Notes: generated by a model not told the origin, from the letters alone. Shown: positions 49,243-59,704, counted from the first letter of the stretch. The stretch: DNA of 60,797 nucleotides from Chelonobacter sp006228105 (GCF_006228105.1 NZ_VDHH01000012.1), one strand, 5' to 3'. Numbers and translations: made by a program.

Positions 49243-50403
49243 CTATTTTACCTCGCTAAAGGCATGATATTGATTCAATGGTGGCACCGGTTTGCCGATT
49301 CTGGCGTAAAACTGTTCAACAAACTGTTCTAATTCGCCTTTTTCAATCGCCTCACGCAGCTGTGCCATCAACCGTTGATAGTAGCGTAAATTATGAATCG
49401 TATTTAATCTTGCGCCCAAAATCTCACCGCACTTATCCAAATGATACAAATAGGCCTTGCTGTAGTGTTTACAAGTATAACAATCGCATTCCGCTTCCAA
49501 CGGTGAAGTATCATCACGGTATTTGGCATTACGGATTTTGATTACGCCGTCAGCGGTAAACAAATGCCCGTTGCGTGCATTACGGGTCGGCATCACGCAA
49601 TCGAACATGTCGATCCCACGTCGCACGCCTTCCACCAAATCTTCCGGCTTGCCGACGCCCATCAAATAACGTGGTTTATCTTGCGGAATTTGTGGGCAAA
49701 CATATTCCAAAATTCGGTGCATATCTTCTTTCGGCTCACCAACCGCCAACCCACCGACTGCATAGCCGTCGAAACCGATATCAACCAAGCCTTCGACTGA
49801 GACTTTGCGCAACTCTTCATATACACCGCCTTGAATGATCCCGAACAGGGCATTTTTGTTGCCTAATTCATCAAAGCGATCACGGCTACGTTTTGCCCAA
49901 CGCAGCGACATTTCCATCGAGTTTTTGGCGTAATCAAAATCCGCCGGATACGGGGTACACTCGTCGAAAATCATCACAATGTCCGATCCCAAATCATATT
50001 GAATTTCCATCGATTTTTCCGGCGACAAGAAGATTTTTTCACCGTTGATCGGGTTACGGAAATGCACGCCCTCTTCTTTAATTTTGCGAATATCGCCCAA
50101 ACTGAACACCTGAAAACCGCCGGAATCGGTCAAAATCGGCCCGTGCCACTGCATAAAATCATGCAGATCACCGTGCATTTTCATCACCTCTTGCCCCGGG
50201 CGCAGCCATAAATGGAAGGTGTTGCCCAATAAAATTTGCGCCCCGGTAGCCTTAACTTCTTCCGGCGTCATCCCTTTGACCGTGCCATAAGTACCGACCG
50301 GCATAAACGCCGGCGTTTCAACACTAAATTCGCCCTGCGGACGTTGAAATGTCAGTCGTCCGCGTCTGGCACGTCCGTCAGTTTGCTGTAATTCATATTT
50401 CAT
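49243..50403 (-). CDS. tgt: Queuine tRNA-ribosyltransferase
   Basis: A 386-residue enzyme that swaps guanine 34 for preQ1 in Asp, Asn, His and Tyr tRNAs. ILTDSGGFQVFSLG holds the base-recognition Asp, FDCVMPTRNARNG the nucleophile Asp, and CDCYTCKHY plus a later His the zinc site. Lies 80 bp after queA. Confidence 0.97.
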   Translation of the reverse strand: MKYELQQTDGRARRGRLTFQRPQGEFSVETPAFMPVGTYGTVKGMTPEEVKATGAQILLGNTFHLWLRPGQEVMKMHGDLHDFMQWHGPILTDSGGFQVFSLGDIRKIKEEGVHFRNPINGEKIFLSPEKSMEIQYDLGSDIVMIFDECTPYPADFDYAKNSMEMSLRWAKRSRDRFDELGNKNALFGIIQGGVYEELRKVSVEGLVDIGFDGYAVGGLAVGEPKEDMHRILEYVCPQIPQDKPRYLMGVGKPEDLVEGVRRGIDMFDCVMPTRNARNGHLFTADGVIKIRNAKYRDDTSPLEAECDCYTCKHYSKAYLYHLDKCGEILGARLNTIHNLRYYQRLMAQLREAIEKGELEQFVEQFYARIGKPVPPLNQYHAFSEVK

Positions 50404-50483
50404 TTTTGCTCCTTCAACGGAAAAACAGTCCGAAGATATTGATTAAACAGGAAAGTGCGGTTATCCGTACTTTCCTCTCTTAC

Positions 50484-51572
50484 TTATTCTAATCCTTTTA
50501 CCATTGGATTTTTGCTGATAAACATCGCATCGCCATAACTAAAAAAGCGATACCGCTCGGCAACCGCACTTTGATAGGCACGCATCGTGTTTTGATAACC
50601 GGCGAAAGCGGACACCAACATCACCAAGGTCGATTCCGGCAAATGGAAATTGGTGATCAGCGCATCAACCACGCGAAATGGTTTGCCCGGATACAGAAAA
50701 ATGGTAGTGTCGGAAAAATAGGGGGCAAGCAAGTGCGGTTGATCCGTCTCCGCCGCTGCCAATGCCGCACTTTCAATCGAGCGTACTGAGGTTGTGCCGA
50801 CCGCAATCACTCGCTTGCCGGCGGCTTTGGTCGCCAAAATCGCCTCGACCGTCTGCTCACCGACTTCCACATATTCAGCGTGCATATGGTGATCTTCCAC
50901 TTTCTCTACTCGCACCGGCTGGAATGTGCCTGCCCCGACATGTAACGTGACAAAGGTAAAATTCACGCCTTTTTCAGTTAATTGTTGCAACAATGCCTGA
51001 TCAAAGTGCAACCCAGCCGTCGGTGCCGCCACCGCACCCGGCACTTGGTTATACACGGTTTGATAACGCTCCTGATCCATCTCTTCATCAGGACGATCAA
51101 TATACGGCGGCAACGGAATATGCCCGATTTGCTGTAAAACCGCCAACAATGGCGCCTCGCCAACCACTTCCAGCTCGAACAAGGTATCATGACGAGCTTT
51201 CATCATAAAAGCGATACCGTTGCCCTCGCCTAATTTATCTTCGCCCAATATAATCTGTGAACCGGCTTGCGGGGCTTTCGAGGCTCGAACATGTGCCAAA
51301 CAGCTGTTTTCGCTCAACACCCGCTCAACCAGCACTTCCAACTTGCCACCACTGCTCTTGCGTCCAAACATCCGCGCCGGAATCACCCGCGTATTGTTAA
51401 ACACTAACAAATCCCCGGCGTTTACCAAATGCAGCACATCAGCAAATTGGCGATGTTGCAACTCGCCGGTCTCCCCGTTCAAACACAACAGACGACTGCT
51501 AGTGCGCTGCGCTTTCGGATAGCGTGCGATCAACTCGTCCGGCAACTCAAAATGAAAATCTGAAACTTGCAT
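50484..51572 (-). CDS. queA: S-adenosylmethionine:tRNA ribosyltransferase-isomerase
   Basis: A 362-residue enzyme that converts preQ1 to epoxyqueuosine in tRNA. MQVSDFHFELPDELIARYP, VFNNTRVIPARMFG and APTAGLHFDQALL are family signatures. ATG 51572 matches the usual N-terminus. First gene of the queA-tgt-yajC-secD-secF cluster. Confidence 0.97.
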   Translation of the reverse strand: MQVSDFHFELPDELIARYPKAQRTSSRLLCLNGETGELQHRQFADVLHLVNAGDLLVFNNTRVIPARMFGRKSSGGKLEVLVERVLSENSCLAHVRASKAPQAGSQIILGEDKLGEGNGIAFMMKARHDTLFELEVVGEAPLLAVLQQIGHIPLPPYIDRPDEEMDQERYQTVYNQVPGAVAAPTAGLHFDQALLQQLTEKGVNFTFVTLHVGAGTFQPVRVEKVEDHHMHAEYVEVGEQTVEAILATKAAGKRVIAVGTTSVRSIESAALAAAETDQPHLLAPYFSDTTIFLYPGKPFRVVDALITNFHLPESTLVMLVSAFAGYQNTMRAYQSAVAERYRFFSYGDAMFISKNPMVKGLE

Positions 51573-51675
51573 TGATTTTAACTCGTTTCCCAATATCTAA
51601 CCAAAATAAATGCTGTAGTCTATTGTCTGTTAAGGCTGATAGCAAGATGAAATCTTGTAAATGTATAATACTCCC

Positions 51676-51712
51676 CAAAAAAGGAAGGCTGTTTTATCCC
51701 TAAAACAGCCTT
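51676..51712 (-). terminator. Terminator of the STN-protein gene
   Basis: On the minus strand AAGGCTGTTTTA / TAAAACAGCCTT then CCTTTTTT. Confidence 0.8.
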
Positions 51713-51791
51713 CATCACGCTACGATGCCCACTATGGCTCACCGTACTTTCTGCACCTCTCCGGTTTCTGCTCGGTACTTCCACCCCGCCC

Positions 51792-52979
51792 TTAGCGACG
51801 CTTCAACACCAGCTTCTCCCCCTTCGCATTGTTTATCTCTATCTGCGCCGGCGCTCGGTTCTTCTTATGTAAAATCCCTATATAGTTCCCAAACTGCGCC
51901 AACTTCTCATATTTCCCCTTCAATACCAATACCGACGTGTCCGCCCCCTCTTCAAATATCAAAAACGTACTCAGCGGTGTCACCTTAATATCCGTCAACC
52001 CCAAACGCACCTTACTGCTTATCTGATAACTCGGCGCCTTTTTACTTTTATACTGCGCCAATACTTTCGGGTCGGTGCTCTCCATCACAATATCATTCAA
52101 CAAGTTCATCTGCTTCTCTTGTTTCGGCTCTAACACCAAAGCTTCTACCTTACCCACAGGCACTTGTCCTGCGACCGCATCTCCCACCTCCGCATCGGTA
52201 CTCCCTTCAACGACTGCTTCTGTTGCTGTTGCTGTTGATGCAACTGCCTCGCCTATCGGTGAAGTTTCCATTCCCTGCAACGCTGCATTCACCGCTACTG
52301 TCTCTACTTTTGCTGCCTCTACTTTTGCCGTTTCTGCTTTTGCCGCCTCATTGGTCTGTGGCGCGACCGGAGTAACAGGCACAGTTTCCTCACCACCCTG
52401 CCCCTCTTCCTCGTCTAACCCAACCAACTCAATACGGTTCTTCACCAACTCCGGCTCCGCAAATACCACCTGCCCAATATACTGATTACTCTTTGGTTTA
52501 ACCCCGGTTATCTCTTCACTCCCGCTCGACAGCACCAAGAAAGTGCGATTGCCCAACTCCGTAAACCGGATATTACTGTCCACCAACTGTTGATTAATCG
52601 CATCAATCAGCCCTTTAAACGTCTGAGTACCATTGCCCTTTAATATCACCGGACGCGAGGAATCAATATTGTAAGACATATAACCAACATTCAGCCGTTC
52701 CGCCAATTGCTGTAATAAACTGCCAACTTCCCCCTCGTAAGTCACCGCTATTTTAGCCTGCTCATAGCGCTCAAATTCAGAACGGCTTCCTATATCCTGC
52801 GCAAAGGCAAACGGGCTCACCGCGCCCAGCAACAGACTGCCAAATACGATTGCCCTGACACGCTTGATGTTTTTCATGTTTTTTATATTCTTTATATTTT
52901 TTATGCTCTCTATGTTTTTGATACTTTTAATACATTTCATACTTTTGATATTTTTCATACCCTTCATCTCAATTTCCAC
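51792..52979 (-). CDS. STN-like protein with N-terminal tripeptide repeats
   Basis: A 395-residue exported protein. GTG 52979 has AGGAG 8 nt upstream. Residues about 5-40 are 12 copies of a [M/I]-K-[N/S] tripeptide from a 9-nt DNA repeat. A signal-peptide core ending SPFAFA follows. Residues about 68-150 form an STN/secretin-N-like domain (KIAVTYEGEVGSLLQQLAER, GTQTFKGLIDAINQQLVDS). The middle is Ala/Glu/Val-rich and probably disordered (220-290); a C-terminal conserved domain has YQISSKVRLGLTDIKVTP. It lies downstream of the trimeric adhesin, so a role in adhesin export or anchoring is inferred only. A later start at 52877 would drop the repeats. Confidence 0.7.
   Translation of the reverse strand: MEIEMKGMKNIKSMKCIKSIKNIESIKNIKNIKNMKNIKRVRAIVFGSLLLGAVSPFAFAQDIGSRSEFERYEQAKIAVTYEGEVGSLLQQLAERLNVGYMSYNIDSSRPVILKGNGTQTFKGLIDAINQQLVDSNIRFTELGNRTFLVLSSGSEEITGVKPKSNQYIGQVVFAEPELVKNRIELVGLDEEEGQGGEETVPVTPVAPQTNEAAKAETAKVEAAKVETVAVNAALQGMETSPIGEAVASTATATEAVVEGSTDAEVGDAVAGQVPVGKVEALVLEPKQEKQMNLLNDIVMESTDPKVLAQYKSKKAPSYQISSKVRLGLTDIKVTPLSTFLIFEEGADTSVLVLKGKYEKLAQFGNYIGILHKKNRAPAQIEINNAKGEKLVLKRR
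52863..52975 (-). repeat. Degenerate 9-nt tandem repeat (about 12 copies)
   Basis: Consensus AT(R/Y)AAAA(A/G)(T/C) on the minus strand, encoding [M/I]K[N/S]. It precedes the signal peptide of the STN-like protein. Loss or gain of units would not shift the frame but would change start-codon choice and n-region length. Confidence 0.75.
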
Positions 52980-53002
52980 GGTTAGCTCTCCTGATTTCAG
53001 AA

Positions 53003-53053
53003 CAAAAAATCCCTTTTCACGCTCGACAACCCACTAAGCGAAAAAGGGATTTT
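53003..53053 (-). terminator. Terminator after the trimeric autotransporter
   Basis: On the minus strand AAAATCCCTTTTT pairs with AAAAGGGATTTTTT around a 20-nt loop. The STN gene probably receives read-through or has a weak promoter of its own. Confidence 0.65.
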
Positions 53054-53086
53054 CACTCAAACACCATTACCCCAAATACGTTTCCA

Positions 53087-56000
53087 TTAGAACACCCAAC
53101 CGACCCCGGCTTTCACTGCCGGTCTGGCTTCTTTGCCCAATGATGAACCCACCCCTAGCGAAATTTTTATCTTGCCCGAGTTAGTCAAATAGTTACCGCC
53201 CAACGCCACCGCAGACTGACCATCATACATCGCCGTTCCAACCCCAATAGCCACTTCGCCCGGATGTTGTTGTGGTAAATCAAGGTTCATTGCCATCGAC
53301 GCCGCTATCCCTTGCGAGGCAATTTTGCGAGTTTGCTGAATCTCTTGTTTCAACGAGCTGTGAACATTGCCCAACGCACGGCTGACCTGTCCGACTGTTG
53401 CCGCATCGGAGGCATTCACCCCATCAGCAACATTGGTAATCCGACGGGTCAAACCGGTTTCCGCATTCCCCACTGAAAACTCCAGCGGGTCCCTGGCAAC
53501 CGAACCACTGCCCATCGCAACACTGCCTTCTCCCTTCGCAACCGCACCGCCTCCAACAGCAACGCTCTCTTTGCCGGTTGCTGCCGCCGGTTTCAACTCA
53601 CTGTTCGTCGCAATGTACTTGGTGCCGTTACTATTAATATGGTCAAGCGCCGCCCCCACATTGTTCACCGTGGTGCTAGTGCCGTCGTTGTTATACACCG
53701 TATAGCTGGCATTGACCGTAATAGAACCGTCCGGATTCACTACCATTTCACTGCCCGTACCGGCTAAGGAAGTCACCGCGGAATAGAGTTGCCCACCGTT
53801 TACCACCTCTTTTGAACCTTTCGCCACTTTACCGCCTTTAACATTGCTCAACACTACACCCTCGCCTAAGCAGTCCGGGTCGTTAGGATTACTACCGGCT
53901 TTACAATTCGGGTCAACGCCCAAGGTCGCTTTGTTATACACATACTGACCTGAAGCATCCTTATCGTATTTCAATGCGCCCTTATCATTTCCGGCAACAC
54001 CTGCACTACCGCTGGCAAGCGCCTGTACTTTAGTTTCCAGTTCGCCGACTTTTTGATTAGTGGTATATAACTGCCCACCGGTAACCGCATCATGACTGTC
54101 TTGTCCGACCAGGCCGTCCTTCAAGTTACTCAAAATCGTCGGTGTCGTGGTTAACCCATCGGCATTCACCACACTCAACCGTACTTTATCGTCGGTTATC
54201 GCTGCGGTTGTTGTATCTGCGCTGCCGTCGGCTTTCAAGGCATAGAACTTACCGTCTTCACCGCGCGCCAAGCGTTTACCGTCCTCTGCGGTGTACACCA
54301 CTGCCCCTGCCTGTCCGTTACGCAACGCATTGGTTTTATCGACTAAATCCTTACCGTTCAAGCCGTCTTGTCCTGCCGCGCCGTTTTTACCGTTGGTGCC
54401 GTTAGTGCCGTCTTGACCATTTTTGCCAATTAAGCCGTTCAAACCGTCAATACCGTCTTTCAAGCCCGCAACCACACTCTTCGCTTCATCCGCCGTGGTT
54501 TTCGCCAAATTCGCCGTTTTCTCCACGGCATCCAACTGCCCTTTATTAACCGCATCACCTGCATTGGTACCATTGGCAACCCCAGTCAAAGTACGGTTTC
54601 CTGCACTGCCGACAATTGATAAGATGGTCGAGTCACTGTCCTTACCGATGGTAATGGTGCTGCTGGCCGCATCATCCTGTACTAAACCAAAACCGGCTTG
54701 ACTGATTTGATTGATTTTGGTCGTCAGATTGGTAATCGCCGTGGTATTTCCAGCGGCTGTCTCTTTGACCGCATTCAGTTGTTTCACATTCACCGCATCA
54801 TATTGCTGTACCCCGTCTGCAATGTTGTTTAACACTGTCGGCGCCGTGGTGGAGCCATTGGCATTCACCGCACTCAACCGCACTTTATCATCTGCAACCG
54901 CTGCTATTGTGGTGTCGGCACTGCCATCCGCCTTCATGAGATAGAATTTGCCGTCTTCACCTCGTGCCAGACGTGAGCCGTTTTCGGCGGTATACACTAC
55001 CGCACCGGCTTCACCGTTACGCAACGAGTTGACTTTCTCGGTCAAATCCTTACCATTCAGACCATCTCGCCCGGCTGCACCGTTTTTACCGTTGGTGCCG
55101 TTGCTACCATCTTGACCCGGTGTTCCAACCGCACCTGCCAAACCGTCAATTCCGTTTTTCAGGTTTGAGGCGATATCTTTGGCTTCATCAGCCGTGGTTT
55201 TAGCATTGTCTGCCGTGGTTTTGGCGTTATCAGCGGTCGTTTTCACCGTGAACAGTTGTCCACCGGTCACTGCCTCTTTCGAATCTGCTGCCAGTTTGCC
55301 ATCGGCAAGATTGCCCAATACGGTTGGAGTGGTGGTTAAACCGTCGGCATTCACCACACTCAACCGCACTTTATCCGTTGCAACGGCTGTCGTTGTCGTA
55401 TCTGCCGTGCCGTCGGCTTTCATCGCATAGAACTTGCCGTCTTCACCCCGCGCCAAACGTTTACCATCCTCTGCAGTGTACACCACTGCCCCCGCCTGTC
55501 CGTTACGCAGGGCATTGTTTTTATCCACCAAGTCTTTACCGTTCAAGCCGTCTTGTCCTGCTGCGCCATCTTTACCGTTGGTGCCGTTAGTGCCGTCTTG
55601 ACCGTTTTTGCCGATTAAGCCGTTCAAGCCGTCAATGCCGTCTTTCAAGCCCGCAACCATACTCTTCGCTTCATCTGCCGTGGTTTTGGCATTATCTGCC
55701 GTGGTTTTCACCGTGAACAGTTGCCCACCGGTCACCGCCTCTTTCGAATCCGCTGCCAGTTTGCCATCGGCAAGGTTGCCCAATACCGTCGGTGCCGTCG
55801 TAGTACCATCGGCATTCACCGCACTCAACCGCACCGCATTCGCCGCCACTTCCTTACTCTTATCAGCACTGCCGTCTGCTGCCCGTTGGTAATATTTACC
55901 GTCTTCCACCGACAAACGCTTGCCGTTCGCATCGGTGTACACCACCGTGCCGGCTTCCCCTTGGCGGATATCGACGATTTGACTAATCGCATCTTTACCG

Positions 56001-59000
56001 TTCAAACCGTCTTGACCGGCTGCACCACCTTTGCCATTCAAACCATCTTTACCGGCGGTGCCGATTACCCCTTGTAAGCCGTCAACCCCGTCTTTCAGGT
56101 TTGAGGCGATATCTTTGGCTTCATCAGCCGTGGTTTTGGCATTGTCTGCGGTAGTTTTGGCGTTGTCTGCCGTGGTTTTCACCGTGAACAGTTGCCCGCC
56201 GGTCACCGCTTCTTTCGAATCTGCTGCCAATTTGCCATCAGCAAGATTGCCCAATACCGTCGGTGCCGTCGTGGTACCATCGGCATTCACCGCACTCAGG
56301 CGCACCGCATTCGCCGCCACTTCCTTACTCTTATCAGCACTGCCGTCAGCTGCCCGTTGGTAATATTTGCCGTCTTCTACCGACAAACGGTTGCCGTTCG
56401 CATCGGTGTACACCACCGTGCCGGCTTCCCCTTGGCGGATATCGACGATTTGACTAATCGCATCTTTACCGTTCAAACCGTCTTGACCGGCTGCGCCGCC
56501 TTTACCGTTCAAACCATCTTTACCGGCGGTGCCTATCACCCCTTGTAAGCCGTCAACACCGTCTTTCAGGTTTGAGGCAATATCTTTGGCTTCATCAGCC
56601 GTGGTTTTGGCATTGTCTGCGGTAGTTTTCGCATTGTCGGCTATCGCTTTCACCCCGTCCAACTGCCCTTTATTAACCGCATCGGTTTTATCCACCCCGT
56701 CTTTTACGCCTTTTAACAACGTACCATCACCGGTTCCCAGCGTCTTATCCCCGTTTAACGTCAAGACTGATTTATCACTCCCAAAATCGTATTTCACCAT
56801 ATTCGGGTCAGCCGCTGTTCCGCTACCTCCGGTGCCGCCATTCGCCAAGGTTTTTTCCACTTCAGCTTGGAATTTTTTGAACTGGGCTCCGGTCACCGCT
56901 TCATCCGACGTCTCCGAAATCGTGCCGTCCGCCAAACCGCTCAATTTGCGTTTCAGCCCGTTCGCACCCAATAAACTAACCGTCGCGGTACTGCTGTCTT
57001 TTGCTACCGTAATCAGGGTGTTATCATCTCGCACCAGACCTAGCGTGCCGTTGTTGATGTTATTGGTGATAGTGGTGGTCGCGGTGCTGACCGCACTTTT
57101 TAATTGTCCCACATTCGCGGCATCACTGTCTGCGGTGCCGGCTTTCAGGTTGCTGATTTTACTGCCACCGTTGCCACCCAAGGCAACCGTGTCTTTTGCC
57201 GCTGTGGTGTATTTGACATTCAGCGTATCCGCCGCTTGTAGCGTCGTTATCGTGGTTTTATTGCCGTCTGCCGTGGCTTTGGCACTGTCAGCCACACTTT
57301 TCACACCGTCCAGCTGCTGTTTGTTGACCGCATCGCTAGCTTGAGTGCCGTTCGCCACACCCGTCACCCGACGTGCCGTATTATCCTTGCCGGCAACATT
57401 CAATACCGTACTGGCGCTGTCTTTTGCCACCGTGATTTCTTTTTTCACGCTGTCGTCTTGCACCAAACCGACGCCGCCGTTATTGATATTGTTGATGGTG
57501 GTGGTTAACTTGGTGATTTCACCACTGTTTTTATCGGCAATCGCTTTCACCGCATACAGCTGTTTGCCGCTGACTGCATCGGTTGAGGTGGTTGACACCG
57601 CGCCGTCTTTCAGGTTGGTGATTTTACTGCCACCGGTGCCCGCCAGTGCCACCGTGTCTTTGGCAGTATTGTATTTCACATTCAGGGCATCTGCGGCTTG
57701 CAGGGCAGTAATGTTGGTTTTATTGGTATTAGCCGTGCTGTTGGCAGTATTAGCGGTGTTTTGTGCTGCCGTTGCCGCAGTCTGTGCGGCGGTGGCGGCG
57801 GTTCTCGCGCCGTCTGCAGTGGTCTTGGCCGTATTGGCCGTGGTTTGCACCCCAAACAGTTGCTTACCGTTAACCGCATCGGTTGAAGTCGCCGAAACTG
57901 TGCCGTCTTTCAGGTTAGTGATTTTAGTACCACCGGTACCCGCCAGTGCTACTGTGTCTTTGGCGACATTGTATTTCACATTCAGGGCATCTGCGGCTTG
58001 CAGGGCAGTAATGTTGGTTTTATTGGTATTAGCCGTGCTGTTAGCAGTATTGGCGGTGTTTTGTGCCGCCGTTGCCGTAGTCTGTGCGGCAGTGGCGGCG
58101 GTTCTTGCGCCATCTGCGGTGGTCTTAGCCGTATTGGCCGTGGTTTGCACCCCAAACAATTGTTTACCGTTAACCGCCTCGGTCGAGGTCGCCGATACTG
58201 TGCCGTCTTTCAGGTTAGTGATTTTGGTGCCACCGGTGCCCGCCAGTGCCACCGTGTCTTTGGCGGTATTGTATTTAACGTTTAATTTATCCGCATTCTG
58301 CAAATCAGTGATATTGGTTTTATTGGTATTGGCTGTACTGTTGGCAGTATTAGCGGTGTTTTGTGCCGCCGTTGCCGTGGTTTGGGCAGCCGTGGCGGTG
58401 GTTCTTGCGCCGTCTGCGGTAGTCTTGGCAGTATTGGCCGTGGTTTGCACCCCAAACAATTGTTTACCGTTAACCGCCTCGGTCGAGGTCGCCGATACTG
58501 TGCCGTCTTTCAGGTTAGTGATTTTGGTGCCACCGGTGCCCGCCAGTGCCACCGTGTCTTTGGCGGTATTGTATTTAACGTTTAATTTATCCGCATTCTG
58601 CAAATTAGTGATATTGGTTTTATTGGTATTGGCTGTACTGTTGGCAGTATTAGCGGTGTTTTGTGCTGCCGTAGCGGTGGTTCTGACCGCATTCAGTTGT
58701 CTACCGTTGACCGCTTCCATCGAAGTCGCCGATACTGTGCCATCTTTCAGGTTGGTGATTTTACTGCCACCGGTGCCCGCTAGCGCTACCGCACTTTTAT
58801 CCGCATTGTATTTCACATTCAGGGCATCTGCGGCTTGCAGGGCAGTAATGTTGGTTTTATTAGTATTGGCCGTGCTGTTGGCGGTATTTGCGGTGTTTTG
58901 TGCCGCCGTTGCCGTAGTCTGTGCGGCGGTGGCGGTGGTTCTCGCGCCGTCTGCGGTAGTCTTGGCCGTATTGGCTGTGGTTTGCACCCCAAACAATTGT

Positions 59001-59704
59001 TTACCGTTAACCGCCTCCGTCGAGGTCGCCGATACTGTGCCATCTTTCAGGTTGGTGATTTTACTGCCACCGGTGCCCGCCAGCGCTACCGCACTTTTAT
59101 CCGCATTGTATTTCACATTCAGGGCATCTGCGGCTTGCAGGGCAGTAATGTTGGTTTTATTAGTATTGGCCGTGCTGTTGGCGGTATTTGCGGTGGTTCT
59201 AACCGCATTCAGTTGCCGACCGTTGACTGCTTCCATCGAAGTCGCTGAAATTGTGCCATCTTTGAGGTTGGTGATTTTGGTACCACCGGTGCCGATCAGT
59301 GCCACCGTGTCTTTGGCGGCATTGTATTTAACATTTAATTTATCGGCATTTTCAAGTGCAGTGACTTTATCAGTATAGGTTGCAATATTATTTATTGTAT
59401 CGGCAACATCCTTTCTCAAGCTGATAGTATAACTAGTGCTTAAGCCATTTTTATCCGAAGTATTGTTCACACAAACATAAATACCTCCCACACCAAATAT
59501 ATTTCCCTTCACACCGTTACCAGAAGTGCATTGAGGAGTCGATATCTGTGCAGCAAAACTGTTATTAGGCAAAATTACACTCAGTATAATCACAGAAACC
59601 AGTCCTGCAATAACACTCTGTTTTTTTCCTCTTGCCCGACTATTTTCCGAGACCGCAACAAACTGTCCTAAATGGTTACGGATAACTTTATAAATTTTGT
59701 TCAT
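53087..59704 (-). CDS. Trimeric autotransporter adhesin
   Basis: A 2205-residue surface adhesin. The N-terminal extended signal peptide (ESPR) starts MNKIYKVIRNHLGQFVAVSE, and cleavage is near NNSFAA. Residues about 90-780 are YadA-type stalk/neck repeats (TNLKDGTVSATSTEAVNGKQ) of about 100 residues separated by TANTANSTANTNKTNI coiled coils. Residues about 1000-1900 contain collagen-like GKDGLNGKGGAAGQDGLNGK blocks, each followed by a conserved beta module. Head motifs (GKESVAVGGGAVAKGEGSVA) and the YadA membrane anchor ending AGVGWVF close the protein. Trimers bind host or matrix surfaces by family. Lies 56 bp after the OmpA-like gene. Confidence 0.95.
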   Translation of the reverse strand: MNKIYKVIRNHLGQFVAVSENSRARGKKQSVIAGLVSVIILSVILPNNSFAAQISTPQCTSGNGVKGNIFGVGGIYVCVNNTSDKNGLSTSYTISLRKDVADTINNIATYTDKVTALENADKLNVKYNAAKDTVALIGTGGTKITNLKDGTISATSMEAVNGRQLNAVRTTANTANSTANTNKTNITALQAADALNVKYNADKSAVALAGTGGSKITNLKDGTVSATSTEAVNGKQLFGVQTTANTAKTTADGARTTATAAQTTATAAQNTANTANSTANTNKTNITALQAADALNVKYNADKSAVALAGTGGSKITNLKDGTVSATSMEAVNGRQLNAVRTTATAAQNTANTANSTANTNKTNITNLQNADKLNVKYNTAKDTVALAGTGGTKITNLKDGTVSATSTEAVNGKQLFGVQTTANTAKTTADGARTTATAAQTTATAAQNTANTANSTANTNKTNITDLQNADKLNVKYNTAKDTVALAGTGGTKITNLKDGTVSATSTEAVNGKQLFGVQTTANTAKTTADGARTAATAAQTTATAAQNTANTANSTANTNKTNITALQAADALNVKYNVAKDTVALAGTGGTKITNLKDGTVSATSTDAVNGKQLFGVQTTANTAKTTADGARTAATAAQTAATAAQNTANTANSTANTNKTNITALQAADALNVKYNTAKDTVALAGTGGSKITNLKDGAVSTTSTDAVSGKQLYAVKAIADKNSGEITKLTTTINNINNGGVGLVQDDSVKKEITVAKDSASTVLNVAGKDNTARRVTGVANGTQASDAVNKQQLDGVKSVADSAKATADGNKTTITTLQAADTLNVKYTTAAKDTVALGGNGGSKISNLKAGTADSDAANVGQLKSAVSTATTTITNNINNGTLGLVRDDNTLITVAKDSSTATVSLLGANGLKRKLSGLADGTISETSDEAVTGAQFKKFQAEVEKTLANGGTGGSGTAADPNMVKYDFGSDKSVLTLNGDKTLGTGDGTLLKGVKDGVDKTDAVNKGQLDGVKAIADNAKTTADNAKTTADEAKDIASNLKDGVDGLQGVIGTAGKDGLNGKGGAAGQDGLNGKDAISQIVDIRQGEAGTVVYTDANGNRLSVEDGKYYQRAADGSADKSKEVAANAVRLSAVNADGTTTAPTVLGNLADGKLAADSKEAVTGGQLFTVKTTADNAKTTADNAKTTADEAKDIASNLKDGVDGLQGVIGTAGKDGLNGKGGAAGQDGLNGKDAISQIVDIRQGEAGTVVYTDANGKRLSVEDGKYYQRAADGSADKSKEVAANAVRLSAVNADGTTTAPTVLGNLADGKLAADSKEAVTGGQLFTVKTTADNAKTTADEAKSMVAGLKDGIDGLNGLIGKNGQDGTNGTNGKDGAAGQDGLNGKDLVDKNNALRNGQAGAVVYTAEDGKRLARGEDGKFYAMKADGTADTTTTAVATDKVRLSVVNADGLTTTPTVLGNLADGKLAADSKEAVTGGQLFTVKTTADNAKTTADNAKTTADEAKDIASNLKNGIDGLAGAVGTPGQDGSNGTNGKNGAAGRDGLNGKDLTEKVNSLRNGEAGAVVYTAENGSRLARGEDGKFYLMKADGSADTTIAAVADDKVRLSAVNANGSTTAPTVLNNIADGVQQYDAVNVKQLNAVKETAAGNTTAITNLTTKINQISQAGFGLVQDDAASSTITIGKDSDSTILSIVGSAGNRTLTGVANGTNAGDAVNKGQLDAVEKTANLAKTTADEAKSVVAGLKDGIDGLNGLIGKNGQDGTNGTNGKNGAAGQDGLNGKDLVDKTNALRNGQAGAVVYTAEDGKRLARGEDGKFYALKADGSADTTTAAITDDKVRLSVVNADGLTTTPTILSNLKDGLVGQDSHDAVTGGQLYTTNQKVGELETKVQALASGSAGVAGNDKGALKYDKDASGQYVYNKATLGVDPNCKAGSNPNDPDCLGEGVVLSNVKGGKVAKGSKEVVNGGQLYSAVTSLAGTGSEMVVNPDGSITVNASYTVYNNDGTSTTVNNVGAALDHINSNGTKYIATNSELKPAAATGKESVAVGGGAVAKGEGSVAMGSGSVARDPLEFSVGNAETGLTRRITNVADGVNASDAATVGQVSRALGNVHSSLKQEIQQTRKIASQGIAASMAMNLDLPQQHPGEVAIGVGTAMYDGQSAVALGGNYLTNSGKIKISLGVGSSLGKEARPAVKAGVGWVF
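57714..59200 (-). repeat. 300-bp tandem repeats in the adhesin stalk
   Basis: The TTGGTTTTATTGGTATT or TTAGTATT block recurs at 57714, 58014, 58314, 58614, 58851 and 59151: spacings 300, 300, 300, 237 and 300. Some units are almost identical over 200 bp or more, so unit number can change by recombination. Confidence 0.85.

Noticed and set aside
57345..59378. Long open frame (677 codons) antisense to the adhesin
   Set aside because: Val/Leu/Ala-rich repetitive translation mirrors the repeated adhesin codons; no ribosome site or domain. A by-product of codon bias.
53087..59704. CRISPR-like regular repeats
   Set aside because: The repeats are long coding units of 237-300 bp without spacers and no cas genes are present.
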